Of a DNA stretch of 64,000 nt, positions 33,785 to 42,883 are shown one piece after another. Position 1 is the first letter of the stretch. Each line of letters begins with the position of its first letter. The stretch covers positions 62,001 through 126,000 of the forward strand of contig JAODMT010000004.1 in the NCBI GenBank assembly GCA_025464975.1, read 5' to 3'. The notes below the pieces were generated by a model, which saw only the letters and a program-made list of their open reading frames with translations, was not told where the DNA came from and ran no database searches. The DNA comes from Microbacteriaceae bacterium. GTDB taxonomy: Bacteria > Actinomycetota > Actinomycetes > Actinomycetales > Microbacteriaceae. The position numbers were made by a program, and so were the translations under genes.

Positions 33785-35044
33785 GTGACGTCGACTCCCA
33801 TCCTTTCCCGACGGCTCGGCCTGGCCGACTCGGTCTTCATCGGCCTCGGGTCCATGATCGGCGCCGGTGTCTTCGCCGCTTTCACGCCAGCAGCGCAAGC
33901 GGCCGGAAACGGGCTCCTGGTTGGGCTTGTGGTGGCCGCCGTTGTCGCCCTGTGCAACGCGACCTCATCGGCGCAGCTCGCCGCGGTGTATCCGACCTCC
34001 GGGGGAACCTACGTCTACGGGCGAGAGCGCCTCGGTCCGTGGTGGGGCTTCATGGCCGGGTGGAGCTTCGTAGTCGGCAAGACGGCGAGCTGCGCGGCCA
34101 TGGCGCTGACCTTCGCCGCCTATGCCGCTCCGGCGGGTTGGGAACGTCCCGTCGCCGTCGCCGCGGTTCTCGGACTCGCGGCGGTTAACTACTTCGGGGT
34201 TACCCGCACGGCGACCCTCACTCGGGTAATCGTTGTCGTGGTGCTGATGGCGCTCGCCGTCGCCGTCGCGGCCGGAGCGAGCACCGGTCTCGCGGCGAGC
34301 GGGTCGTTCCAGCCGGGTTCACTCGTCTCCTCCGGCGGCTACGGAATTCTGCAGTCGGCGGGGCTGCTCTTCTTCGCCTTCGCCGGTTACGCCAGAATCG
34401 CCACGATGGGCGAGGAGGTGCGGAATCCCGCGAGAACCATTCCGCGCGCCATCGTCATCGCCCTCACACTCACCGTCGTGATCTACGCGGTCATTGCCAC
34501 GGTCGTGCTCGGGACCCTCGGGCCAAACGGCGTCGCCAACTCGTCGGCGCCGCTCGCCGACGTCGTACGGCTCAGCGGATGGAGCTGGGCCAGTCCCGTC
34601 GTCAGATTCGGCGCGGCCGCGGCCTCGCTTGGTGCGCTGCTCGGGCTGATCGCCGGAATCGGCCGAACGACGCTTGCGATGGCTCGGGAGGGCGATCTGC
34701 CGCGGATGCTGTCGGCCGTTCACCCGCGATTCAAGGTTCCGCATCGGGCCGAGGTCGCGCTCGCGATCGTCGTAAGTGTGCTCGTACTGACCGTCGACCT
34801 CCGCGGCGCCATCGGGTTCTCGTCGTTCGGAGTGCTGCTCTACTACTTCGTCGCCAACATCGCCGCCTTCACCCAACCGCCGGCACAACGCCGCTATTGG
34901 CGGGTACTTCCTGTGGTCGGCGGGATAGCCTGCCTCGCCCTCGTTGTGACTCTTCCGCCGGTGGGGATCGCCATCGGCGTTGGCGTGCTCGCGATCGGAC
35001 TCGCGTGCCGTGGCCTGTCGCAGCGACTCAGCAAGCGGGCCTGA
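33785..35044 (+). CDS. APC-family amino acid permease
   Basis: 419 residues from the GTG at 33785 (a TTG at 33764 is possible) with about twelve membrane segments. The first helix has the amino-acid-permease signature GLGSMIGAGVFAAF; SSAQLAAVYPTSGGTYVYGRERLGPWWGF and FFAFAGYARIATMGEEVRNP follow. It imports or exchanges amino acids or amines; the specific substrate is not deducible. The 3-oxoacid CoA-transferase operon begins 115 bp downstream on the same strand. Confidence 0.9.
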   Translation: MTSTPILSRRLGLADSVFIGLGSMIGAGVFAAFTPAAQAAGNGLLVGLVVAAVVALCNATSSAQLAAVYPTSGGTYVYGRERLGPWWGFMAGWSFVVGKTASCAAMALTFAAYAAPAGWERPVAVAAVLGLAAVNYFGVTRTATLTRVIVVVVLMALAVAVAAGASTGLAASGSFQPGSLVSSGGYGILQSAGLLFFAFAGYARIATMGEEVRNPARTIPRAIVIALTLTVVIYAVIATVVLGTLGPNGVANSSAPLADVVRLSGWSWASPVVRFGAAAASLGALLGLIAGIGRTTLAMAREGDLPRMLSAVHPRFKVPHRAEVALAIVVSVLVLTVDLRGAIGFSSFGVLLYYFVANIAAFTQPPAQRRYWRVLPVVGGIACLALVVTLPPVGIAIGVGVLAIGLACRGLSQRLSKRA

Positions 35045-35158
35045 CGCCTCGCCAGCGGTAGCCAGAATCCGGGCGCGTGGGCGACGTCGGGTCGACCCGT
35101 ACTACAGTGGCAACCGTGCGGGGGATCGCCGCAGCCGAGGACTCAAGGAAGAGGAACC

Positions 35159-35962
35159 GTGGACAAGACAGCCGCGTCAGCTGCCCAGGCGGTGGCCGAT
35201 ATTCCCAGCGGAGCAACCATTGCGGTCGGGGGATTCGGGCTGTCCGGCGTGCCGGTCACCCTCATCCGGGCGCTCATCGAGCAGGGCGCCGACGGGCTCG
35301 AGATAGTGTCGAACAACTGCGGTGTCGACGGCTGGGGACTCGGGGAATTGCTCGAAGCCGGCCGCATCGACCGGATCATCGCCTCCTACGTCGGCGAGAA
35401 CAAGGAATTCGCGCGGCAGTACCTCGGCGGGGAACTCGAGGTGGAACTGACCCCACAGGGGACCCTCGCCGAGCGGTTACGGGCCGGCGGAGTCGGGATT
35501 CCCGGATTCTTCACGGCGACCGGCGTCGGAACAATGGTGTCAAGCGGTGGGTTGCCGTGGCGTTATGCGGCGGACGGATCGATTGCCGTCCCGTCCCCGG
35601 CGAAGGAGACCCGGCTCATCGACTCGCTCGGGTCGGAGCGGGAGTACGTGTTCGAGCGCGCAATCCGCGCCGACTACGCCCTCGTTCGCGCCGCGCGCGC
35701 TGACCGGCACGGCAACCTCGTGTTCGAAAAGTCCACCCGCAACTTCAACCCGCTCGCGGCGATGTCCGGCCGCATCTCCATTGCCGAGGTCGATGAGATC
35801 GTCGAGGCCGGTGAGCTCGACCCCGATGACATCCATCTTCCCGGTATCTACATCGATCGGGTGGTGGAGCTGACCGCTGACCAGTCGCGGGAGTTGCCGA
35901 TCGAGAAGGTCACCGTTCGGCCAACTGAGGAAAGACAGCGCGACGAAAGCGAGGCACGCTGA
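35159..35962 (+). CDS. 3-oxoacid CoA-transferase subunit A
   Basis: 267 residues from the GTG at 35159. Class I CoA-transferase alpha subunit: [51 protein letters not shown] and [15 protein letters not shown]. With subunit B it moves CoA from succinyl-CoA to acetoacetate or 3-oxoadipate. The B gene overlaps it by one base. The absence of other beta-ketoadipate genes nearby favours acetoacetate use (SCOT), but this is not decisive. Confidence 0.93.
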   Translation: MDKTAASAAQAVADIPSGATIAVGGFGLSGVPVTLIRALIEQGADGLEIVSNNCGVDGWGLGELLEAGRIDRIIASYVGENKEFARQYLGGELEVELTPQGTLAERLRAGGVGIPGFFTATGVGTMVSSGGLPWRYAADGSIAVPSPAKETRLIDSLGSEREYVFERAIRADYALVRAARADRHGNLVFEKSTRNFNPLAAMSGRISIAEVDEIVEAGELDPDDIHLPGIYIDRVVELTADQSRELPIEKVTVRPTEERQRDESEAR

Positions 35963-36624
35963 TGGCGCTCACACGGGATCAGATGGCTGCACGGGCCGCC
36001 CGTGAACTGCGGGACGGAACCTACGTCAACCTCGGTATCGGGTTGCCAACGCTCATTCCGAATCATCTCAGCGGAGACATCACCGTCGTCCTTCACTCCG
36101 AGAACGGAATCCTCGGAGTCGGACCGTACCCGTGGGACGGCGAAGAGGACCCCAAGCTGATCAACGCGGGCAAGGAGACCGTCACCGTGTTGCCCGGAGC
36201 CTCGTACTTCGACTCGGCGGAGAGTTTCGGGATGATCAGGGGCGGACGGATCGCGACGGCGATACTAGGCGCGATGCAGGTCTCCGTCACCGGCGACATC
36301 GCGAACTGGGCCATCCCCGGCAAGCTGATCAAGGGGATGGGCGGGGCGATGGACCTCGTTAATGGCGCGGAACGGGTAATCGTCCTCATGGAGCACGTGG
36401 CCAGGGATGGCACGGCGAAAATCGTCGGCGAGTGCACCCTTCCCCTCACCGGGGTTCGCTGCGTCGACCGGATCATCACGGACCTCGCGGTGATCGACGT
36501 CACCGACGACGGCCTCGTGCTTCGCGAGCTTGCGCCCGGAGTCACCGTCGACGAGGTCCGCGACGCGACCGACGCGCCGCTCGAGGTCGACGACGCGCTT
36601 CGGCCGGTGGAGACGAGTCTCTAG
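35962..36624 (+). CDS. 3-oxoacid CoA-transferase subunit B
   Basis: 220 residues, overlapping subunit A (TGATG). Beta-subunit hallmarks: [15 protein letters not shown], the catalytic glutamate in [10 protein letters not shown], and MVEHVA-like [13 protein letters not shown] near residue 140. It forms the active heterodimer or heterotetramer with subunit A. A dispersed inverted repeat directly downstream probably ends the transcript. Confidence 0.94.
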   Translation: MALTRDQMAARAARELRDGTYVNLGIGLPTLIPNHLSGDITVVLHSENGILGVGPYPWDGEEDPKLINAGKETVTVLPGASYFDSAESFGMIRGGRIATAILGAMQVSVTGDIANWAIPGKLIKGMGGAMDLVNGAERVIVLMEHVARDGTAKIVGECTLPLTGVRCVDRIITDLAVIDVTDDGLVLRELAPGVTVDEVRDATDAPLEVDDALRPVETSL

Positions 36625-36629
36625 ACCCC

Positions 36630-36719
36630 GCGGGTCGAGTAGCGCCCGACGCAGGAGGACGGGTATCGAGACCCGGTCCCGGTTTCGATACGGTCGCGTT
36701 GCGACCTACTCAACCCGCA
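36630..36719. repeat. Composite inverted repeat between convergent genes
   Basis: Outer arms GCGGGTCGAGTAG (36630-36642) and CTACTCAACCCGC (36707-36719) pair with one mismatch; inner GTATCGAGACC and GGTTTCGATAC arms pair as well. The 'GTCGAGTAG ... TATCGAGACC' pattern resembles a widely dispersed actinobacterial repeat. It occupies the whole gap between the CoA-transferase B gene and putA and could serve both as a bidirectional terminator. Confidence 0.75.
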
Positions 36720-36725
36720 GAAGAC

Positions 36726-39700
36726 CTAAATCAGGGTGTCCGTGAGGTGGTTCGGGGTTCCGAACCGGTGCGCCGTGATGCTGACCGCCTGTTCCCGCAG
36801 GAACGGAAGCAGCTCGATCCGTCCGGAGCGGGTGACCGGGCCCGCGTAGACGGCTACGTCCGGACGGCCCCCGATCGCCGCAGAGAGGGCGGCTGCGTCG
36901 CCGCTGATCAGGCGGATGCGTCCGGCGTCGAGTGTCGCGGCCCGTGCGAGCCACGAGCGGTCATCCTCCACGACGGCGCGAACGCCCGGGATATCGACCG
37001 GCGGTTCCGTCGCGCTGGACACCGTGAGTTCGGAGCCGGCAAGCAGCCCCGCTCCGACTACGCGAAGCAGGTCCGTCATCGCCGCGCCGTCGGAGAGGCG
37101 AATGGTGACCGGTACCGGGAGGTAGCGGAACAGGTTGCGTTCGGCCGTGAGGTTCGAGACGTCCACGGCCGACCCGAAGGAGTGCTTCCAGGTCGCGGCG
37201 TCGTCGCGGAAGGCTGCGATGAGTGCCTCGTCGGGCACCGCCTTCGCGATCGCCGCCACCAGTGGGTTCTCGATCGGTGAGCCGTCCGCAGTGAGCGGCG
37301 CCGACGCCCATTCGCCGAGGCCGATGAGATAGTTGGGGCCGCCGGCCTTCGTCCCGGCGCCGACCGCCGATCTCTTCCACCCGCCGAACGGCTGCCGCCG
37401 CACGATCGCCCCGGTGATTCCGCGATTGACGTACAGGTTTCCGGCCTGCACCCCCTGAATCCAGCGGCGGATCTCCTCCGGATCGAGAGAGTGGATGCCG
37501 GCCGTGAGACCGAAGTCCGGATCGTTCTGCAGCGCGATCGCCTCGTCAAGGGTCGCCGCGGTCATGATCCCGAGCACCGGCCCGAAGTACTCGGTGAGGT
37601 GGAACTCGGACCGGCGGCGCACGCCCGTGCGCAGGCCGGGGGACCAGAGCGCCCCGCGCTCGTCGAGCCGTCTGGGTTCGAGGAGCCACGTTTCGCCATC
37701 GCCGAGGGTCGTGAGGGCAGTGAGCAGTTTTCCGGAGGCCGGCTCGATGATGGGACCCATCTGCGTCGCCGGATCAGACGGGTAGCCGACCTTCAGGGAG
37801 GCGACGGCGTCCGTGAGCTGGTTAGCGAATCGGGCGGATCGGGCGACCGATCCGACGAGGATGACGAGCGACGCCGCAGAACACTTCTGACCGGCGTGCC
37901 CGAACGCCGAGGAGACAACATCCTTCACCGCGAGGTCGAGGTCCGCGCTCGGGGTGACGATGATCGCGTTCTTGCCGCTCGTCTCGGCGAGCAGCGGCAG
38001 GTCGGGGCGGAACGAGCGGAACAGCTCGGCGGTCTCGTAGGCACCGGTCAGGATCACCCGGTCGACTGCCGGGTGGGCGATGAGTTGCTGCCCGAGTCCG
38101 GACTCGTCAAGCTGCACGAGTTGCAGCACGTCGCGCGGCATGCCGGCGGCCCAGACGGCCTCGGCGAGAACCGCGCCGCAGCGCCCGGCCGGCCCGGCCG
38201 GCTTGAGGATGACCGCGCTGCCGGCGGCGAGCGCGGCGAGAGTTGACCCGGCCGGAATGGCCACCGGAAAGTTCCACGGCGGGGTGACGACGGTGAGCCG
38301 CGACGGAACAAAGGTCGCGCCATCCACCCGGTCGAGCTCGCGCGCCAGTTCGGCGTAGTAGTGCGCGAAGTCGATCGCCTCGCTCACCTCCGGGTCGCCC
38401 TGGTCGATGGTCTTGCCGGTCTCGCTCGCCATGGTCTCGATGAGATCGGCGCGGCGGGCGCTCAGCGCGTCGCCGACGCGGTGCAGGATGTCGGCGCGCT
38501 CGTCTCCGCTCAGCGCACCCCAGCCGGTTGCGCCGGTGAGCGCGGTCTGAACGACGTGCTCGAGTGCCGCGTCATCCGCGATTCGAGCGCCGGAGAGTGT
38601 CTGCCGCCCGAGCGTGGATTCGGCCACCCGGGAGAGGATTGCGGAGCCCCAGTCCCGGTTCGCCGGAAGTGAGGGGTCGGTGTCGGCGGTGTTGTCGAAC
38701 CGATCGGACGGGCCGACCTCCAGAACGCTTCGGTCCTGAGTGCGTCGCGGCAGTGGGACTTGAGGCCGCGAAATCTCGGCATCGAGGGCGGTGAGGGACG
38801 CGAGGAACCGCTGCCTCTCCCGTTCGAACAGGGCCTCGTTGTGCGCGAGCTCGAACACGGCCGACATGAAGTTGTCTTCGCTCGCTCCCTCCTCCAGGCG
38901 GCGGATCAGGTAGGCGATGGCCACGTCGAACTCCTGTGGCTTCACCACGGGGGTGTACAGCAGAAGGCCACCGACATCGTGCCTGATCGCCTCGGCCTGG
39001 CCGGTCGCCATCCCGAGCAGCATTTCGAACTCGATGCTCTCGCGCACACCGCGCTCGCCGGCGAGCAGCCACGCAAACGCCACGTCGAAGAGATTGTGGC
39101 CGGCGACCCCGAGGTGCACCGCGTCTACCCGCGTCGGGTCGAGGGCGTAGTTCAGGATCCGCTTGTAGTTCGTATCGGTCTCCCGCTTGGTCGGCCACGT
39201 GGCGAGCGGCCAGCCGCGCAGAGAGGACTCGACGCGTTCCATCGGCAGGTTCGCGCCCTTCACGAGTCGAACCTTGATCGGCGCTCCGCCGGCAGCCCGA
39301 CGGCGCGCCGCCCAGTCGCCGAGCCGGATCATCGCACCGAGCGCGTCGGGGAGGTAGGCCTGAAGCACGATTCCGGCCTGGAGCTCGGCGAAACGTGGCT
39401 CGTCGAGGATGCGGGTGAAGACGGCGATCGTGAGGTCGAGGTCCTTGTATTCCTCCATGTCGAGGTTGATGAATTTGGCCGGGGTTGCGGCGGCGGCGCG
39501 CTCGAACAGCGGGGTGAGCCGCTCGACGACATGGCTGACGTCCGCGTCGAATGCCCATGGAGAGTGTGGGGCGACCGTCGCGGAGACCTTGATCGAGACG
39601 TAGTCGACGTCATCGCGGGCCAGGAGGTCGTGGGTTCCGGCGAGGCGGCGCGCTGCCTCCCGTTCGCCGAGGACGGCCTCACCGAGCAGATTGACGTTGA

Positions 39701-40184
39701 GCCGAACGGCACCGCCCTGAGCTGCGCCGCGCCGTGTCCCGCCGCGCCGCAGCGCTTCGATAGATCGGCCGAGCCTGGCTGGGCTGGCATCGACGATGAG
39801 GTGGCCGACCATGGTGCGGAGGACCCGACGGGCGATCGGAACGACGACCGAGGGGAGGATCGGCGCCACGGCCCCGCCGAGGCGAACGGCAGCGCGAAGG
39901 TGGGCGGGCAGGAATCGCGGCACGCCGGGGGCGAGTGCCGCAAGATTGCGGGCTGCGACGCTCACGTCCTCCGGTCGGATGACGCCGTCGACGAATCCAA
40001 CGGTGAAGTCGAGACCCCGAGGATCGCGAAGGACCCCGGCTAGTCGTTTCGCGGAAACGGGTACTCGGGCCTTCGCCCCCTCGGCGAGCCAGTGCCTCAC
40101 GAGTTCGATCGCTCGCTCGGCCAACTCGCTTGCGGTGGCGCTGCTTGTGGCGGTGGCGGCGCGGGCCGGGTCGCTGACTGGCAC
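36726..40184 (-). CDS. putA: Bifunctional proline dehydrogenase / glutamate semialdehyde dehydrogenase
   Basis: 1152 residues from the GTG at 40184, which has GAAGGA upstream; the longer frame would run through the divergent LysR gene. The N-terminal half is proline dehydrogenase (FINLDMEEYKDLDLTIAVF, VRLVKGANLPMERVES), oxidising proline with FAD. The C-terminal half is an aldehyde dehydrogenase with VTPPWNFPVAIPAGS, LAETSGKNAIIV and the catalytic cysteine in GHAGQKCSAASL, producing glutamate. No ribbon-helix-helix domain is present, so regulation is probably by the divergent LysR-type protein. Confidence 0.93.
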   Translation of the reverse strand: MPVSDPARAATATSSATASELAERAIELVRHWLAEGAKARVPVSAKRLAGVLRDPRGLDFTVGFVDGVIRPEDVSVAARNLAALAPGVPRFLPAHLRAAVRLGGAVAPILPSVVVPIARRVLRTMVGHLIVDASPARLGRSIEALRRGGTRRGAAQGGAVRLNVNLLGEAVLGEREAARRLAGTHDLLARDDVDYVSIKVSATVAPHSPWAFDADVSHVVERLTPLFERAAAATPAKFINLDMEEYKDLDLTIAVFTRILDEPRFAELQAGIVLQAYLPDALGAMIRLGDWAARRRAAGGAPIKVRLVKGANLPMERVESSLRGWPLATWPTKRETDTNYKRILNYALDPTRVDAVHLGVAGHNLFDVAFAWLLAGERGVRESIEFEMLLGMATGQAEAIRHDVGGLLLYTPVVKPQEFDVAIAYLIRRLEEGASEDNFMSAVFELAHNEALFERERQRFLASLTALDAEISRPQVPLPRRTQDRSVLEVGPSDRFDNTADTDPSLPANRDWGSAILSRVAESTLGRQTLSGARIADDAALEHVVQTALTGATGWGALSGDERADILHRVGDALSARRADLIETMASETGKTIDQGDPEVSEAIDFAHYYAELARELDRVDGATFVPSRLTVVTPPWNFPVAIPAGSTLAALAAGSAVILKPAGPAGRCGAVLAEAVWAAGMPRDVLQLVQLDESGLGQQLIAHPAVDRVILTGAYETAELFRSFRPDLPLLAETSGKNAIIVTPSADLDLAVKDVVSSAFGHAGQKCSAASLVILVGSVARSARFANQLTDAVASLKVGYPSDPATQMGPIIEPASGKLLTALTTLGDGETWLLEPRRLDERGALWSPGLRTGVRRRSEFHLTEYFGPVLGIMTAATLDEAIALQNDPDFGLTAGIHSLDPEEIRRWIQGVQAGNLYVNRGITGAIVRRQPFGGWKRSAVGAGTKAGGPNYLIGLGEWASAPLTADGSPIENPLVAAIAKAVPDEALIAAFRDDAATWKHSFGSAVDVSNLTAERNLFRYLPVPVTIRLSDGAAMTDLLRVVGAGLLAGSELTVSSATEPPVDIPGVRAVVEDDRSWLARAATLDAGRIRLISGDAAALSAAIGGRPDVAVYAGPVTRSGRIELLPFLREQAVSITAHRFGTPNHLTDTLI

Positions 40185-40298
40185 GGTGATTCCTTCGGTC
40201 AGGGGCGGTTGATCCCAGTATTGACCCGCCCTCTGTTTAGGTATAGCGACCGTTTCTGATGAGTACAATGAAGCACAGCTAACCAAACGGAGGCGACG
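40185..40298. promoter_or_regulatory. Divergent putA / LysR promoter region
   Basis: 114 bp separates the two divergent starts. It is AT-richer than its surroundings around 40236-40285 and should hold both promoters and the LysR binding site. No clear T-N11-A palindrome could be singled out by eye. Confidence 0.45.
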
Positions 40299-41252
40299 AT
40301 GCTTGACGTTCGGCGATTGCGCCTGTTGCGCGAACTGCAGATCCGGGGAACCCTTGCCGGGGTGGCCGAGGCACTCAGCTTCAGCCCGTCGGCGGTATCG
40401 CAACAGCTCAGCCTTCTCGAGAAGGAGGTCGGCGTGCGGCTGTTGCGTGCGTCGGGGCGACGCGTTGTGCTCACTCCTCAGGCCGAGATTCTCGTGGCCC
40501 ACACCGCGGAGGTACTACGCACTCTCGAACGAGCGGAGGCCGAGCTCGCCTCGTCGCTCACCGCCGTGACCGGCACCGTGAGGGTCGCGGTATTCCAGTC
40601 TGCGGCGCTCGCTCTCATGCCGGATGCGCTGACGCTGATGGAGGCGGAGTTCCCCGAGGTTCGAGTCGAGATGGTCCAGCGCGAGCCGGAGTCGGCCCTG
40701 CGGGAAACCTGGGCCCGTGACTTCGACCTGGTGATCGCGGAGCAGTACCCCGGGCACGCGGCCCCGCGGCATCCGGAACTCGACAAGCGCACCCTCACCT
40801 CCGATGCCGTGCAACTCGCGACCCCGCCGGAGGGCCGCGGCCCATTTCACCCGCGCTCGATTGGCGACGCCGCCGGGGCGGCGTGGGTCATGGAACCCCA
40901 CGGCACCGCCTCGCGGCACTGGGCGGAGCAGACCTGTCGCCGGGCCGGGTTCGAACCCGACGTGCGGTTCGAGACGGCGGACCTTCAGTCCCACATCCGG
41001 CTGATCGAGTCGGGCCACGCCGTCGCGCTCATGCCCGACCTGGTCTGGACCGGTCGCCCGACCATGGCGGTGCTCCGGCGGTTGCCGGACAACCCGCGGC
41101 GCACAATCTTCACCTCCGTGCGCGAGGCCGGCAGCAGCCGCCCGGCCATCGTCGCCTTCCGCGACGTGCTCGAACGCACCGCGTCGCTTGTCGCCAGCGA
41201 CAGCCTGGCCACTGACGAGGGGCCGGCCACCGATGACAGCCAGGCAGGCTAG
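40299..41252 (+). CDS. LysR-family transcriptional regulator, probable putA regulator
   Basis: 317 residues. N-terminal helix-turn-helix: LRLLRELQIRGTLAGVAEALSFSPSAVSQQLSLLEKEVG, followed by a periplasmic-binding-like effector domain. The VSQQLS and GTLAGVAEAL wording is typical of ArgP/LysR-like actinobacterial regulators. Divergence from putA suggests that it activates proline use in response to proline. Its stop overlaps the stop of the acyl-CoA ligase on the other strand by four bases. Confidence 0.92.
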   Translation: MLDVRRLRLLRELQIRGTLAGVAEALSFSPSAVSQQLSLLEKEVGVRLLRASGRRVVLTPQAEILVAHTAEVLRTLERAEAELASSLTAVTGTVRVAVFQSAALALMPDALTLMEAEFPEVRVEMVQREPESALRETWARDFDLVIAEQYPGHAAPRHPELDKRTLTSDAVQLATPPEGRGPFHPRSIGDAAGAAWVMEPHGTASRHWAEQTCRRAGFEPDVRFETADLQSHIRLIESGHAVALMPDLVWTGRPTMAVLRRLPDNPRRTIFTSVREAGSSRPAIVAFRDVLERTASLVASDSLATDEGPATDDSQAG

Positions 41253-42841
41253 AGCTTCGGCAGCTCCAGGCCGCGCAGATCCTTTCGCAGGATCTTGCCC
41301 GAGCTCGACTTGGGGATCACGTCGATGAATGCCACTTGCCGGATCTTCTTGTGTGGTGCGACGCGCTCTGCGACGAAGGCCATGATCTCGTCCCCCGAGA
41401 GGTCCGCCCCGGCCTGCAGCACGACGAATGCCTTCGGCACCTCCTCGCCGTCGCCGTCGTGCGCGCCGACCACCGCGGCATCCGCGATTCTCGGGTGACC
41501 GAGCAGCAGGGCCTCGAGCTCGGCGGGAGCCACCTGATACCCCTTGTACTTGATCAGTTCCTTCAGCCGGTCGACGATGGTGACGAATCCCTCGGCGCTG
41601 ACCGTCGCGATGTCGCCGGTGTGCAGGAAGCCGTCCGCATCGATGGTCTGGCTGGTCGCCTGCTCGTCTCGGAGGTATCCGCGCATGATGTTCGGACCGC
41701 GGCAGATCAGTTCGCCCGGTCGGCTCGTTCCCTCGGCCGGTTGCTCGATATCCTCGCCCGTTTCGGGGTCGACGAGTCTGCACTCGATGTTCGGCAGTGT
41801 GACGCCGACGGTGCTGAGCGGGATGTCGTCGCGAGCAATCGGAATGGCGTGCGAAACCGGACTCATCTCGCTCATCCCGTAGCCCTGCCGCACGATGCAA
41901 TTCAGTCGCTCGGCCACGGCCCTACCGAGCGTCCCATCGAGCGGCGCGGCGCCGGAGAAGACGACTTCGAGGCTGGTGAGATCGTACTCGTCGACAAGCG
42001 GATGCTTGGCGAGAGCAACCGCGATCGGCGGCGCGATGAACGCCCAGGTGATGTGGAAGTCCTGAATGATCCGCAGGAACTCCGCGAGGTCGAATCGGGG
42101 CATCGTCACGAGGCGAGCGCCGGTCTTGAAGGCGAGGTTGAGAAGCACCGTCATCCCGTAGATGTGGAAGAACGGCAGCACCGCGAGCACCCGGGAGTCG
42201 GGGTCTGACCCAATGAAGGGCCGCGACTGGGCGACGTTGGCCACGAGGTTCCGATGGGTAAGCACGACTCCCTTGGGGTGCCCGGTGGTCCCGGACGAAT
42301 AGGGAAGCACCGCGACCTGCTCCGCCGGATCGAACCGAACCTCGGGTGCGTGATGATTCTCCCCGAGCAGGTCGCGGAGCGATGTGTACCCGCTCGCTTC
42401 GTCGAGCACGATGACCTGCTCGTCGGCTATCCCGGCGATCGTGGCGGCCTGCTTCGCGTGCGCGAGCAGCGGCGAGACGGTAAAGAGCATTCGTGCCCCG
42501 GAACTTCGCAGCTGGGCCGCGATTTCCTCTGCGGTGTACAGGGCGTTGACGGTCGTCGCCGTCGCCCCGGCTCGCAGGATGCCGTGGAACACGGCCGCGA
42601 AGGCCGGGACGTTGGGGGAGTGGAGGGCCACGACGTCACCGAGTCCGACTCCGCGCGCCGCGAGGGCGCCTGCGACGAGGGTGATCTGGCCGATGAGCTG
42701 CCGATAGGTGGTCGCTGCACCGGAAGCGCCATCGACTATGGCGATCCGGTCGAGGTTCTCGTCCGGAATGGAGGCGAACAGGTAGTCGAACACGCTGAGA
42801 TTCGGGATCTCGACGGGTGAAAGCGGGCCGGTAAAGACCAC
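41249..42841 (-). CDS. AMP-dependent acyl-CoA ligase (4-coumarate-CoA ligase-like)
   Basis: 530 residues of the adenylate-forming superfamily. The P-loop motif is YSSGTTGHPKGVV; QGYGMSEMSPVSH and GYLRDEQATSQTIDADGFLHTGD are present, and the C-terminal catalytic lysine lies in PKSSSGKILRKDL. It activates a carboxylic acid to acyl-AMP and then acyl-CoA; similarity in pattern to 4-coumarate-CoA ligases suggests an aromatic or medium-chain acid. It is followed upstream on the same strand by an aldehyde dehydrogenase and a thiolase, which together would take an aldehyde to acetyl-CoA units. Confidence 0.92.
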   Translation of the reverse strand: MVFTGPLSPVEIPNLSVFDYLFASIPDENLDRIAIVDGASGAATTYRQLIGQITLVAGALAARGVGLGDVVALHSPNVPAFAAVFHGILRAGATATTVNALYTAEEIAAQLRSSGARMLFTVSPLLAHAKQAATIAGIADEQVIVLDEASGYTSLRDLLGENHHAPEVRFDPAEQVAVLPYSSGTTGHPKGVVLTHRNLVANVAQSRPFIGSDPDSRVLAVLPFFHIYGMTVLLNLAFKTGARLVTMPRFDLAEFLRIIQDFHITWAFIAPPIAVALAKHPLVDEYDLTSLEVVFSGAAPLDGTLGRAVAERLNCIVRQGYGMSEMSPVSHAIPIARDDIPLSTVGVTLPNIECRLVDPETGEDIEQPAEGTSRPGELICRGPNIMRGYLRDEQATSQTIDADGFLHTGDIATVSAEGFVTIVDRLKELIKYKGYQVAPAELEALLLGHPRIADAAVVGAHDGDGEEVPKAFVVLQAGADLSGDEIMAFVAERVAPHKKIRQVAFIDVIPKSSSGKILRKDLRGLELPKL

Positions 42842-42883
42842 GTGAATCTCCTTTGATCGGGTGGCTGGTGAGCTTGGGGCGGG

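Noticed and set aside
38760-40043. 427-codon plus-strand frame inside putA
   Set aside because: Shadow of putA; charged and low in complexity, with no start signal.
40185-40502. N-terminal extension of putA to 40502
   Set aside because: The extension would overlap the LysR gene and its promoter, and has no proline-dehydrogenase features; GTG 40184 with GAAGGA fits better.
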